The notes beneath the pieces are model-generated. The model saw only the letters and a list, made by a program, of their open reading frames with translations, did no database searches and was not told where the DNA came from. Of a stretch of 64,000 nt of DNA, positions 1 through 7,732 are shown piece after piece. The translations under genes were made by a program, and so were the position numbers. The first letter of the stretch is position 1. Each line of letters begins with the position of its first letter. This DNA comes from an uncultured bacterium (GTDB taxonomy: Bacteria; Verrucomicrobiota; Kiritimatiellia; RFP12; UBA1067). The DNA lies in assembly GCA_902779075.1 (NCBI GenBank), contig CACZAK010000029.1:1-64000 (forward strand), written 5' to 3'.

Positions 1-621
1 GCCGGGCACGTCCGACACGACGGCGAACTTGCGCACTTTCAGCGCCTTGGCGAGCGCCGCGGCGGCGCTGTCGGCGTTGACGTTGTAAAGGTGTCCGTCC
101 CGGCCGGTGCCGAGGGGCGTCACGACGGGGACGATCCCCGCGTCGAGCATCTCGCGCACGGCGCGCGTATCGACGGCCACGGGCTCGCCCACGTAGCCGC
201 GGTCCGGCGACGTGATCTTCTCGGCCGTGAACATCCAGTTGCCGTGGAGCGGGCGCGCGTTGGTCTTGAACGACTGGAGCTTCTTGACGAGGTCGGCGTT
301 GACCACGTTGTTGAGCGTATGGCGCACGATCTCCATCGTCGGCTCGTCCGTCACGCGGAGGCCGTCCACGAACTGCGGCACGAGTCCGCTTTCCTTGAGA
401 GCCTTTGAAATGGCCTTCCCGCCGCCGTGCACCAGCACGACGCGCATGCCCACCGCGTCCATGAAGGAGATGTCGGAGAGGAGGGAGACGAGGTTTTCCT
501 CGTTCTCCATCACGCTCCCGCCCACCTTCACGAGCACGGTCGAACCGCTAAAGTCCTGAATATAAGGCAACGCTTCCGTCAGGACGGCGGCTTTCTGCAT
601 TGCCAAGTCAATTTTTTCCAT
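1..621 (-). CDS. argB: Acetylglutamate kinase, 3' end beyond the window
   Basis: ArgB phosphorylates N-acetylglutamate in the second step of arginine biosynthesis, in the cytosol. The minus strand from the ATG at 621 reads MEKIDLAMQKAAVLTEALPY and stays open to the window edge (207 codons). It carries the family signatures in order: the strand-glycine stretch VLVKVGGSVM, the substrate-binding VLVHGGGKAISKAL and the conserved LYNVNADSAAAALAKAL. The family usually has about 280-300 residues, so roughly 85 C-terminal residues lie off the left edge. It follows the lipoprotein gene by about 55 bp in the same direction. Family assignment is secure. Whether arginine inhibits it cannot be judged without the missing C-terminal part. 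Confidence 0.93.
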   Translation of the reverse strand, partial: MEKIDLAMQKAAVLTEALPYIQDFSGSTVLVKVGGSVMENEENLVSLLSDISFMDAVGMRVVLVHGGGKAISKALKESGLVPQFVDGLRVTDEPTMEIVRHTLNNVVNADLVKKLQSFKTNARPLHGNWMFTAEKITSPDRGYVGEPVAVDTRAVREMLDAGIVPVVTPLGTGRDGHLYNVNADSAAAALAKALKVRKFAVVSDVPG

Positions 622-676
622 GGAGAAGATAGTGTATCAAATCCTCCCCCCCGTTGGAAACACTAAAATTTACGGT

Positions 677-2230
677 TTAAGGAGTTTGGTGGGCCTCAAT
701 TTTTTGGCCGAACTCTTCTTTTTCAAAGGAGACCAGGGTGGATGTATGCGGTTGCATGCTCTTGTCCGTCAAGGCCAGTATCGAAATCAGTGCATTGCGT
801 TGTTTAGTTTGCGACTTCATTCGGCGGATTGATTCAATGGACAACGAACACTCGCACCAAGCCGCGCTACCATCGCAGCGAAACACAACATTGGTCGCCG
901 ATTTGTTGAGTTTCTCGACAAAATCCTCTGCAAGCCGACTCCGTTTCTCTGGTATATTCCAGACGGCATAGCGAACCGCTCGGACATCTTTCACTTCATC
1001 TTCAATGACTAATATGCTCTCGTAACCTTTCACTTTAAACCATCGTTGCTCGGCATACCCCCACTTTGCGCCCCCATCGCAGTCAAGGCCCGATGACTTT
1101 AACAGGGCCGTCAAGAAGTCTTCTGCGTCTTTTTCATGTCCGGTGACAGGCGCATCGAACATGAGCGGCCATTCAATCAACGGTCGGAGCGGCAATTTCC
1201 CTACGGCGTTCCGCCCTCTTCGCCTTGCGACGGTTCCGGCCAACTTAGACCAGGTGGCGCTCCGGGCGGTGTTTTCCTTCCTCTTGTAGTAGTATGCGAG
1301 GTTACGGCATGCCACAGGTTCACCGCCAAGTGCCGCCATTTCAAGCAATTTCACGATGTAGTTCTCGTCGGCCATGCGGCGTTCCGCCTCGTCTCTGTCA
1401 ATCATCACGGCAACGTTGTTGAGCGCTGCCGCGTTAGTCCTCGCCCGCAACACGTTCTTCATCTGCTCCTCCGACGGCGAGTAATCGAACTGCACGAGAC
1501 GGGCAAACACAACACCGTCGAACATTACCATGATGTAGTCGCGCATCTTCATCGTGCCCGAATTGTCCTCCACGAACAGCAGGTACAAATCATCACGGAC
1601 CTTCCACGCATGGTAAACAACCCTATTGTCCGAACCATCCACGACCTCGCCATTACCGGAATCGCCGACTCTACATTCCTCGCCGACATAATACTCGGCA
1701 AGGCGGAGCGTCATGTCTGCACCACAGCGTTGATAGCGGCCATCAAATGAACATTCAGCCGCCTGACCGGCTTCGACATTGACGATCGCGCAGTAACGCT
1801 CCACGGAAATGCGTTCTCCGACCGAGTTGGTGAACCAGGTGGGGTCGTCCGCGCATTCAAACCATTTTGCGGCTTCACCCGACGGTTCACGTGGTTCAAG
1901 CATCCGCCGGGGTGCCTTCCCGCCATCCAGCGAAACGTACTCCATGTCGGTCATCGCTGAAATGTTCGTGATGGCGATGGCGTCCGAGTCAAGCGCCGTC
2001 GCGGGATTTATCGTCGTGCCGCCCTGGCCCTGCACGGACGGTTGCTGCTCCACCGGAGGCTGCGCCGCTGGAGGTTGCACCACCGGAGGCTGTGCCACCT
2101 GTACATCAGGCGCGGGCTTTTCAGCCTGCTCGCTCTCTCGTCCGCATCCGCAGACCACGGCGACCAATGCCATGGCCGCTGGCCATGCCGCCACGGCCAT
2201 CATCATTCCAATGTTCATGCTCTTAGGCAT
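677..2230 (-). CDS. Large lipoprotein, paralogue of the gene at 4909-5961
   Basis: A 517-residue secreted protein of unknown function. The N terminus has a hydrophobic signal segment ending in VVCGC, which fits a lipobox with lipidated Cys near residue 29, followed by a Pro/Gln-rich linker of repeated AQPPVVQPP type. A well-ordered domain follows (about residues 80-330), ending in the Sel1-like stretch MAALGGEPVACRNLAYYYKR. The last 170 residues are absent from the paralogue. The start at 2230 is supported by AAGGAA upstream of the ATG. The shared core with 4909-5961 is nearly identical over long stretches, for example EPREPSGEAAKWFECAD, so the pair arose by recent duplication around the RNA-repair genes. 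No catalytic motif is recognised. Confidence 0.8.
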   Translation of the reverse strand: MPKSMNIGMMMAVAAWPAAMALVAVVCGCGRESEQAEKPAPDVQVAQPPVVQPPAAQPPVEQQPSVQGQGGTTINPATALDSDAIAITNISAMTDMEYVSLDGGKAPRRMLEPREPSGEAAKWFECADDPTWFTNSVGERISVERYCAIVNVEAGQAAECSFDGRYQRCGADMTLRLAEYYVGEECRVGDSGNGEVVDGSDNRVVYHAWKVRDDLYLLFVEDNSGTMKMRDYIMVMFDGVVFARLVQFDYSPSEEQMKNVLRARTNAAALNNVAVMIDRDEAERRMADENYIVKLLEMAALGGEPVACRNLAYYYKRKENTARSATWSKLAGTVARRRGRNAVGKLPLRPLIEWPLMFDAPVTGHEKDAEDFLTALLKSSGLDCDGGAKWGYAEQRWFKVKGYESILVIEDEVKDVRAVRYAVWNIPEKRSRLAEDFVEKLNKSATNVVFRCDGSAAWCECSLSIESIRRMKSQTKQRNALISILALTDKSMQPHTSTLVSFEKEEFGQKIEAHQTP

Positions 2231-2354
2231 TTCTCTGTTCCTTTCTAACCACTATTTGCAAAGCCGATGGATAGGGACCATACCAGTCCGAGCACCATTC
2301 GCCGCAGTTGCCATGCGACATCTCCAGCTCGGAGTCTGCGCGCTTCTTTGCCAT
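2223..2354 (-). pseudogene. Fragment of a formylglycine-generating-enzyme-like (SUMF1) gene
   Basis: A 43-codon reading frame from the ATG at 2354 contains SHGNCGEWCSDWYGPYPSA. This closely follows the C-terminal signature of FGE-sulfatase (SUMF1) domains, GNVWEWCSDWYG, except that the usual Val and Trp after GN are replaced. Nothing of the remaining domain is seen upstream, because the HD-Pnk gene ends at 2359. The frame runs into the start of the lipoprotein gene. This is best read as a decayed remnant whose 3' end now supplies the lipoprotein leader and its Shine-Dalgarno sequence. An expressed micropeptide cannot be excluded. Confidence 0.55.
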
Positions 2355-2358
2355 GCGG

Positions 2359-3312
2359 TTAGTATACCATAAATTCATGTGCTTCGCGCACGGACGGAGG
2401 CGTGAAGCGCCCGAGCATTGAGTCGATCACGTCCTCGGGCACCACCGCCTTTCGGCTGCGGTTGCGCCGCAGGCCCTCCTCCCACGGAACTTCAAGGACG
2501 ACGATTTCCGTGTACGCACCGTAATCTCTGAACAGCTGCAGCTCCCGCTTGCGTAGATCCGGCGTCAGGCAAGTCGCGTTCCAGACGAACGAACGGTGTG
2601 CGCGCAGATGCTCGCGCGCCCTCTCAAATGCACGCGCCACCACGGGTCCCTGCCCGTCCTCCCAGGAGACACCCAGCTCTGCGCGGATGGCGTCCAATGA
2701 CACCATCGGAACGTCCGGCAGGTTACTACGGATCCAGGTATCCTTTCCGGTTCCCGGCAACGCGCACATCATGTATACGCGGCCCCATGTGTCGTTGTAC
2801 AGCTTTTGCTCCGGATATCCCGTGCGACCTTCCAGCCACGCAAGGCGACTAAACGGGTCGGCGAAACGCGGAGGCCCGTCCAGACACCCCAGTTCTTTCG
2901 CCGTCGCGGTGAAAAGCGCGAGTTCGTCCAACAGGCGGCCGACATCGCTCGCCTTGCGTCCGAGTATGTCTGCCCGGACGAGCATGCCAAGTTTTTCCAG
3001 CGTGAATCCCTCCGTAACGCATCCCTCAGCAGCGATAGAACCGACAAAGCGCTCCGGTTCACTCTTGGACATGAAATGCGGTGGCGCGGAGTGGAACCGA
3101 ATGAGGGAACAGACCGTCTCGCGGAAGCGCCGCTTCTCTTCCGTTCCGGCCATGTCAAATACCTGCCAGAGCATCTTGCGGACGAACAGCGCCCCAGCGA
3201 TGGAGTGTCCGGGGGAAACCCATGTTCCATTCTCCATCCGCGTCTTTGAAATCTTGCCGACGTCGTGGAGAAGCGCGGCGACGAAGACCTCCGCACGACC
3301 CGTCTCGTCCAT
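2359..3312 (-). CDS. HD phosphohydrolase / P-loop polynucleotide kinase fusion (HD-Pnk-like RNA end-healing enzyme)
   Basis: Two domains. The N-terminal HD domain has AALLHDVGK and later SPGHSIAGA, as in HD phosphoesterases. The C-terminal P-loop kinase has CALPGTGKDT, the VSLDAIRAEL stretch and a lid-like RRNRSRKAVVPEDVI. Bacterial HD-Pnk enzymes combine a 2',3'-phosphoesterase HD domain with a 5'-OH polynucleotide kinase to heal broken RNA ends for a ligase, and a ligase gene lies directly upstream. The first in-frame start is the ATG at 3312. However, the same frame is open further upstream and encodes SVQHPVWHGEGDVLVHTRLV, which holds the first metal-binding His of this domain. The well-placed ATG with AGGAGG at 3419 is in a different frame. 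A one- or two-base indel near 3408-3419, or an assembly error, is therefore likely. Confidence 0.82.
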   Translation of the reverse strand: MDETGRAEVFVAALLHDVGKISKTRMENGTWVSPGHSIAGALFVRKMLWQVFDMAGTEEKRRFRETVCSLIRFHSAPPHFMSKSEPERFVGSIAAEGCVTEGFTLEKLGMLVRADILGRKASDVGRLLDELALFTATAKELGCLDGPPRFADPFSRLAWLEGRTGYPEQKLYNDTWGRVYMMCALPGTGKDTWIRSNLPDVPMVSLDAIRAELGVSWEDGQGPVVARAFERAREHLRAHRSFVWNATCLTPDLRKRELQLFRDYGAYTEIVVLEVPWEEGLRRNRSRKAVVPEDVIDSMLGRFTPPSVREAHEFMVY

Positions 3313-3415
3313 CGCGCGAAAAGCCGGATCCCCCGTCAGCGCGTCGCATACGAGCCGCGTGTGGACGAGGACATCCCCCTCGCCATGCCAGACGGGGTGC
3401 TGAACGGAAGCGCAA

Positions 3416-4237
3416 TCATCCCGCTGCCTCCTTCGGCAACTGGGCCTCGTAGATCGCCTCCACGGGATAACGCAGGAGATTCGGCACGATGGGACGGTTC
3501 AGCCAATGCGCGTCGGGCATGGCGACGGCCTGAAGGAAAGACTGCCTCACGAACTTCATCCGCGATACGACCTGCCCTTCCTCCTCAACCTTGACGTACA
3601 GTCCTTCCATCGTCGTCGCGGGGTCGGTTTCCGCGCATCGGTCATCGGCATCCCCGCACCGGCCGTTCGCCACACACCATTCGCGCAGACGTTCGATGTG
3701 TCCGGGACGTATGAACGCGGACGGCCCGACAAGCGACTTCAGCTCGTCGAGCGAGTTGAATGCCCGTTTCGCGATGACCGGCGCGGACACGACGGGCAGC
3801 GATGCGAGCAGCGCGCGCCGCGCGGACGTATCGAGAAACACTCCGCGCTCGCGGTCGAACACGTCGAACTCGAGGAAATAGTGCGGCAGGGCATCGTAGT
3901 AGATCGCGTGCTTGGCGTACATCCATTCCCCATACATGACGTAGCGGGAACCGAGAACGGAATGAAACGCGCGCTGGTGTACGGACGCCCACTTCTTGAG
4001 AAGGTCGTAGTGCTTCTCGCGCGCGCCGCCGGTGAGGTAATGTCCGCGCGACTGAAGGAGTAGCGCCCCATCCGCATCGAAGGAGACGGCGCTGTTCGCG
4101 CCGTCGCACTTCTCCTCGACGACGATACTCCGTCCGGCGATGACGCGGAACGGGATCTGGGACAGGTCCTCGTCGCCCGGCTGGATGCGCGATCCCTGAA
4201 TGTGAGGAGTTCTCGGATATTTCAGTATTTTCAGCAT
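3416..4237 (-). CDS. ATP-dependent RNA ligase family protein
   Basis: A 273-residue nucleotidyltransferase of the T4 Rnl-like RNA_ligase group, which seals 5'-phosphate and 3'-OH RNA ends through a lysyl-AMP intermediate. Motif I is VEEKCDGAN, with Lys43 as the predicted nucleophile. Motif III-like VMYGEWMYAKHAI, motif IIIa-like HYFLEFDVFDRE, motif IV-like TMEGLYVKVE and motif V-like VVSRMKFVR follow in the expected order. The start at 4237 was chosen over an upstream ATG because it gives a 7-nt overlap with the methyltransferase stop and has GGTGG just upstream. The next gene, HD-Pnk, follows immediately, so kinase, phosphoesterase and ligase activities are encoded together. The natural substrate (broken tRNA or other RNA) is unknown. 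Confidence 0.88.
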   Translation of the reverse strand: MLKILKYPRTPHIQGSRIQPGDEDLSQIPFRVIAGRSIVVEEKCDGANSAVSFDADGALLLQSRGHYLTGGAREKHYDLLKKWASVHQRAFHSVLGSRYVMYGEWMYAKHAIYYDALPHYFLEFDVFDRERGVFLDTSARRALLASLPVVSAPVIAKRAFNSLDELKSLVGPSAFIRPGHIERLREWCVANGRCGDADDRCAETDPATTMEGLYVKVEEEGQVVSRMKFVRQSFLQAVAMPDAHWLNRPIVPNLLRYPVEAIYEAQLPKEAAG

Positions 4238-4860
4238 GTCGCCACCATGAACGTATGCCCCGGGACACCCCCGAAGTTCAGCTTGCCGCACCTGGCGGCG
4301 CCGAACAGCTCGCGAAGCCGTTCCTTTGTAAGAAGATGGATGTGCTCCGGATTGTCGTCCCGCTGCGACGGAACCGTGACGACCACGTGCTGGCGTGCCA
4401 TCCGAACCGCGTTTCGGACCGCTCCGGCGACGTCGGGGATGTGCTCGAGGACCTCCAGCATGGTCACCACGTCCACGGACTTGTCCGGAAGCGCCAGCGA
4501 CCTGACGTCACCCTCGTGTACCTGGAGGTTGAACGTTCCGCCCGCCGCCACGGCGCGGTGGAGCGCGACACGCTGTGGCAGCAGATCGACCACGTGCGTC
4601 TCCTTGTCCGGGAACTCATCGAGGAACGGCCACAGGAACGCGCCGCGTCCGCTCCCCACGTCAAGGAGCGAGTCGAACTCGATTCCGCGCAAGAACCCCA
4701 GCACGAGCCCGACGCGCGGCAAAAGCGCGGAGCGCTTGAAGTAATGCACCTTCAACCCCGCCGCCTTGCCTGCCGCGTAAGTATCCGGGCAGCCCGCCGC
4801 CGTTTCGCAGCCACTCCCCCTGAGATACGCCTCCAAGGGCCTTTCATAGTATTCGTTCAT
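4231..4860 (-). CDS. Class I SAM-dependent methyltransferase, first gene of the RNA-repair cluster
   Basis: A 209-residue Rossmann-fold methyltransferase. It shows motif I LLDVGSGRGAFLW, the acidic end of strand 2 VVDLLP, motif II-like DVVTMLEVLEHIPD and a later EHIHLLTKERLREL. It is a single domain without a signal peptide, so it acts in the cytosol. It overlaps the RNA ligase start by 7 nt and is therefore translationally coupled to it. Bacterial Pnkp systems pair end-healing enzymes with the 2'-O-methyltransferase Hen1, so a role in modifying repaired RNA is attractive. The EVLEH motif alone does not prove this, because it is common in small-molecule methyltransferases, and the Hen1-specific motifs could not be recognised with confidence. 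Confidence 0.85.
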   Translation of the reverse strand: MNEYYERPLEAYLRGSGCETAAGCPDTYAAGKAAGLKVHYFKRSALLPRVGLVLGFLRGIEFDSLLDVGSGRGAFLWPFLDEFPDKETHVVDLLPQRVALHRAVAAGGTFNLQVHEGDVRSLALPDKSVDVVTMLEVLEHIPDVAGAVRNAVRMARQHVVVTVPSQRDDNPEHIHLLTKERLRELFGAARCGKLNFGGVPGHTFMVATC

Positions 4861-4908
4861 GAACTTTCACGCCCCTCAATCCCTCACGGCACGTATCCCG
4901 TCAAACGA

Positions 4909-5961
4909 TCAGTTCGACTTAGGTCCGTCAATGGGCTCGCCGTTCATACACGGCCATTTAGCCAACGGTCGAAGCGGCATGTCCAATTTGGACCCCTTTC
5001 CCCTTCGCCTTGCGACGGTTCCGGCCAACTTAGACCAGGTGCCGCTCCTAGCGGCGTTCCCATTCCTCTTGTAGTAGTATGCGAGATTACGGCATGCCAC
5101 AGGTTCGCCGCCAAGTGCCGCCATTTCAAGCAATTGCACGACATAGCTCTCTACGGCGGAACGACGATCCGCTTCATCACGGTCTATCATCGCCGCGATG
5201 TTGTTGAGCGCCGCCGCGTTCGTCCGCGCCATCAACACGTTCTTCATCTGCGCCTCCGACGGCGAGCCATCAAACTGCACGAGACGGGCAAAGGCAGAGC
5301 CGTCGAACATGACAATGATGTAATCACGCATCCTCATCGTACCCGCATTGTTCACCTCGAACAGCAGGTACAAATCATCACGAACCTTCCACGCGCGGTA
5401 AACGATCCTCTCGTCCGAACCATCCATGACGTCACCATTTCCAGAATCAGACACCTTGCATTTCTTGCCGACATAAAACTCGGCAAGGCGGAGCGTCATG
5501 TCCACGCCACAGCGTTGATAGCGGCCGTCAAATGAACATTCAGCCTCCTGACCGTCTTCGACATTGGCAATCGCGCAATAGCGCTCCACGGAGATGCGTT
5601 CTCCGACCGAGTTGGTGAACCAGGTGGGGGCGTCCGCGCATTCAAACCACTTTGCGGCTTCGCCCGACGGTTCACGTGGTTCAAGCATCCGCAGTGGCGC
5701 CGGCCCGCCGTCCAGCGAAGCGTACTCCATGTCCGTCATCGCGGAAATGTTCGTCATGGCGTCCATATCATAAGCCGGCGCAGAATTTGTCGCCGTTCCG
5801 CTCTGACCATGCACGGACGCTTGTTGCGCCGCCGGAGGCTGCGCCCGCGCATCAGGCGCGGGCGTTTCACCCTGCCCGCCCTCTCGTCCGCATCCGCATA
5901 TTACGACGGCCACGCCGACAATAGCAATCGCCAGCCGTACCATTTCCTCGTTGATGTCCAT
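4909..5961 (-). CDS. Lipoprotein, shorter paralogue of the gene at 677-2230
   Basis: A 350-residue secreted lipoprotein. The leader MDINEEMVRLAIAIVGVAVV is followed by ICGCGREGG, a likely lipobox, then a short Pro/Gln linker. The core domain is nearly the same as in the paralogue, including TNSVGERISVERYCAI, VRDDLYLLF and the Sel1-like MAALGGEPVACRNLAYYYKR. It stops about 150 residues earlier than the longer copy, ending EPIDGPKSN, so it may be a truncated duplicate. It lies upstream of the methyltransferase-ligase-HD-Pnk genes with about 48 bp between. A sequence element shared with the TPR gene's upstream region lies just before its start. Function unknown. Confidence 0.78.
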   Translation of the reverse strand: MDINEEMVRLAIAIVGVAVVICGCGREGGQGETPAPDARAQPPAAQQASVHGQSGTATNSAPAYDMDAMTNISAMTDMEYASLDGGPAPLRMLEPREPSGEAAKWFECADAPTWFTNSVGERISVERYCAIANVEDGQEAECSFDGRYQRCGVDMTLRLAEFYVGKKCKVSDSGNGDVMDGSDERIVYRAWKVRDDLYLLFEVNNAGTMRMRDYIIVMFDGSAFARLVQFDGSPSEAQMKNVLMARTNAAALNNIAAMIDRDEADRRSAVESYVVQLLEMAALGGEPVACRNLAYYYKRNGNAARSGTWSKLAGTVARRRGKGSKLDMPLRPLAKWPCMNGEPIDGPKSN

Positions 5962-5988
5962 TCTCCATTTCTCCTTCTTTTATGCACA

Positions 5989-6036
5989 CCTGTTCAACCA
6001 CATACTCTTACATTGTGCCGAAATCTTACACGTTAA
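5989..6036 (-). promoter_or_regulatory. Conserved upstream element, copy 1
   Basis: Read on the minus strand, this region carries CGTGTAAGATT, then 13 variable bases, then AGAGTATGTGGTTGAAC. The same two blocks at the same 13-base spacing recur at 7667-7713, while the spacer differs completely. Each copy lies 28-40 bp upstream of a secreted-protein gene. This fits a promoter or regulator site. Because each copy also follows the stop of the preceding gene, a 3'-end role cannot be excluded. Confidence 0.5.
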
Positions 6037-6569
6037 TTTTCATTGTGTCGCTTGTTGTTTTCAACAAGGCGTTCAAGCGTGGCGGGAACATAGTCGTTCA
6101 ATGACGCAGCCGCATTGAGCGCATGGTCAAGCGTACGCATGAACTCCCACGTTCTATTTTTCCTGGTGTGGATATGGCCATACACCAGCCATGTGCCATG
6201 CCTTGAATTGTGCCACTCCGCCATCGGGTAATGACAAAGGACCACATGACGTCCGTCATCTTCAATCTCCAGAAGACTGTCAACCGACGCGAACATCGCC
6301 ATGGCTTTTTCGTTTTTGAGAGCACACCAGTCGTGGTTGCCGACAACGAGATGCTTGCGTCCTTTCAGCCGTGCGAGATACCAATCCGCCGTCTTCCCGG
6401 AACGATAGCAGAAGTCGCCGACGACATAGACATCGTCATCCTCGTCGACCACGCCGTTCCATCGTTCGATCATGGCACAGTCCATCGCCTCAACGTTCTC
6501 GAACGGACGCTCATCGTGCTTGATCACGTTCGCGTGACCAAAATGCATATCGCTAATGTAATAGTTCAT
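6033..6569 (-). CDS. Calcineurin-like metallophosphoesterase
   Basis: A 178-residue single-domain phosphoesterase. The dimetal motifs are all present in order: DMHFGH near the N terminus, VVGDF, VGNHDW, a histidine in VVLCHYPM and the final GHIHTR. No signal peptide is visible, so it should be cytosolic. The start at 6569 (MNYYISDMHFGH) was preferred to an ATG five codons upstream because family members begin immediately before the first metal motif. Small proteins of this type are usually phosphodiesterases of broad or unknown specificity. Nothing in the sequence fixes the substrate. Confidence 0.88.
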   Translation of the reverse strand: MNYYISDMHFGHANVIKHDERPFENVEAMDCAMIERWNGVVDEDDDVYVVGDFCYRSGKTADWYLARLKGRKHLVVGNHDWCALKNEKAMAMFASVDSLLEIEDDGRHVVLCHYPMAEWHNSRHGTWLVYGHIHTRKNRTWEFMRTLDHALNAAASLNDYVPATLERLVENNKRHNEN

Positions 6570-6638
6570 ATACGCCAATACCAATTTATCAATTTTTCAC
6601 TTATCTAACGCCTGAAATTTTGAGATTCTCCGTGGCAA

Positions 6639-6767
6639 CTACGCCCCCGGCTCTTCCCGGTCGAACGGCCCGTCATCGTATTCCTCCGTAAACCTGCAAC
6701 CGGAGGTCTCCGTAATGGCGAACAAAAGCATCCAAATACAACTTGCCGCCATATTATGCAGATTCAT
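6639..6767 (-). CDS. Possible small lipoprotein, 42 residues
   Basis: A short frame starting at the ATG at 6767, with GAGGGG eight bases upstream. It reads MNLHNMAASCIWMLLFAITE, then TSGCRFTEEYDDGPFDREEP. A hydrophobic stretch followed by SGC resembles a lipoprotein signal, and the mature part is very acidic. It follows the TPR gene by 25 bp in the same direction. No family is recognised. Its reality rests on the ribosome-binding site and the signal-like composition only. Confidence 0.4.
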   Translation of the reverse strand: MNLHNMAASCIWMLLFAITETSGCRFTEEYDDGPFDREEPGA

Positions 6768-6792
6768 TTCCTAACCCCTCCATTATATTCCC

Positions 6793-7626
6793 TCAAAGAC
6801 TTCGCTGGATTTCCGACAAGTAGAGCCTATACACCTTGGCCTCATCTTCACGTCCAACTTTATGAAGCACCCCAATCAAGGCCTCAATGGCCATAATGTT
6901 CTGCGGAAGCACCGCAACTGCACGGGAAAACACATCTTCCGCTATGGCAAACTTGCCCTGCCTCATAGCCAATCGTCCAGCCTTGGAAACGGTGGCCGTC
7001 GAGTATGGACGTAGGTAACTTGCAATACAATAGTATTTCAACGCATCCTTTTCATTGCCGCTTGATTCGAGCGCTTGCGCCAAGTCCAAAACAGTGTCTA
7101 ACAAAAGCGGATCTGCCTCATAAGCAGCCTTGTAACGCCTTGCAACGTCATCCAGTTCTCCTTTCTTCATAAACCCATCGGCCTTTTTAAGTTCCGCCGC
7201 ACCATTGGCACTGTCACGGGAATTGATGCCGGGCAAGGCAGCCGCAGACATGCTGACTTTTTTCCTCAATTCCGGCAAAACTTTGTCCCGCACTTGTTTC
7301 CACCGACCGTCAGACTCGTTGGACAAACGCAAGAACATCTCGAACTGTTCCATCGCCTGTTCAGTGTGGCCAAAGACATCCCTGTACAAACATCCAAGTT
7401 GATAATACGCCTCTGAATTGCGCCGATCCGACTTTAACGCAAGCATGAATTCTATCCTTGCCCGCGCCGCCATAAGCCCAGCGCCTTTGCCGCCATCGCG
7501 TAACTGTTCACAGTATGCCAAGCCACGTGCAACGTGTTCAGAAGCACACGATACGCGGCTCTCTCCGGCAGCATGCGCAATCAACACTTGCACAGCCATG
7601 ATTCCAACTACTATTGCCTTTTTCAT
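6793..7626 (-). CDS. Secreted TPR-repeat protein
   Basis: A 277-residue exported protein. The leader MKKAIVVGIMAVQVLIAHAA is a normal signal peptide, and the start at 7626 has AAGGA nearby; an in-frame start nine codons upstream would only extend the leader. The rest is helical with TPR-type spacing. Examples are NSEAYYQLGCLYRDVFGHTE, the stretch around LLDTVLDLAQALESSGNEKD and the last repeat around FAIAEDVFSRAVAVLPQNI. TPR proteins are protein-interaction scaffolds. The partner is unknown. The gene lies between the giant surface protein and a putative small lipoprotein, and shares its upstream element with the lipoprotein at 4909-5961. Confidence 0.82.
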   Translation of the reverse strand: MKKAIVVGIMAVQVLIAHAAGESRVSCASEHVARGLAYCEQLRDGGKGAGLMAARARIEFMLALKSDRRNSEAYYQLGCLYRDVFGHTEQAMEQFEMFLRLSNESDGRWKQVRDKVLPELRKKVSMSAAALPGINSRDSANGAAELKKADGFMKKGELDDVARRYKAAYEADPLLLDTVLDLAQALESSGNEKDALKYYCIASYLRPYSTATVSKAGRLAMRQGKFAIAEDVFSRAVAVLPQNIMAIEALIGVLHKVGREDEAKVYRLYLSEIQRSL

Positions 7627-7666
7627 TTCCTTGTCCTTTCTTGACTTTTGCATCAGGGCACCATAC

Positions 7667-7713
7667 CCCGTTCAACCACATACTCTCGCCCTGATTCAAA
7701 ATCTTACACGCAG
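7667..7713 (-). promoter_or_regulatory. Conserved upstream element, copy 2
   Basis: Second copy of the two-block element: CGTGTAAGATT, 13 variable bases, then AGAGTATGTGGTTGAAC on the minus strand. It lies about 40 bp upstream of the TPR gene start and just after the stop of the giant surface protein. The shared spacing with copy 1 and the unrelated spacer sequence argue that the blocks are conserved by function rather than by recent copying. Confidence 0.5.
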
Positions 7714-7732
7714 AAATGAAGAAATTTGAACC

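Noticed and set aside
3416..3425. Programmed +1 frameshift at the ligase stop producing a ligase-HD-Pnk fusion
   Set aside because: AGGAGG lies upstream, as at prfB, but the shift GGA to GAT would pair poorly in the P site and the spacing is longer. A simple indel or assembly error explains the data better.
4231..4860. Calling the methyltransferase Hen1
   Set aside because: The EVLEH motif and context are suggestive, but the second metal-ligand region and other Hen1 features are not recognisable. Only a general methyltransferase call is justified.
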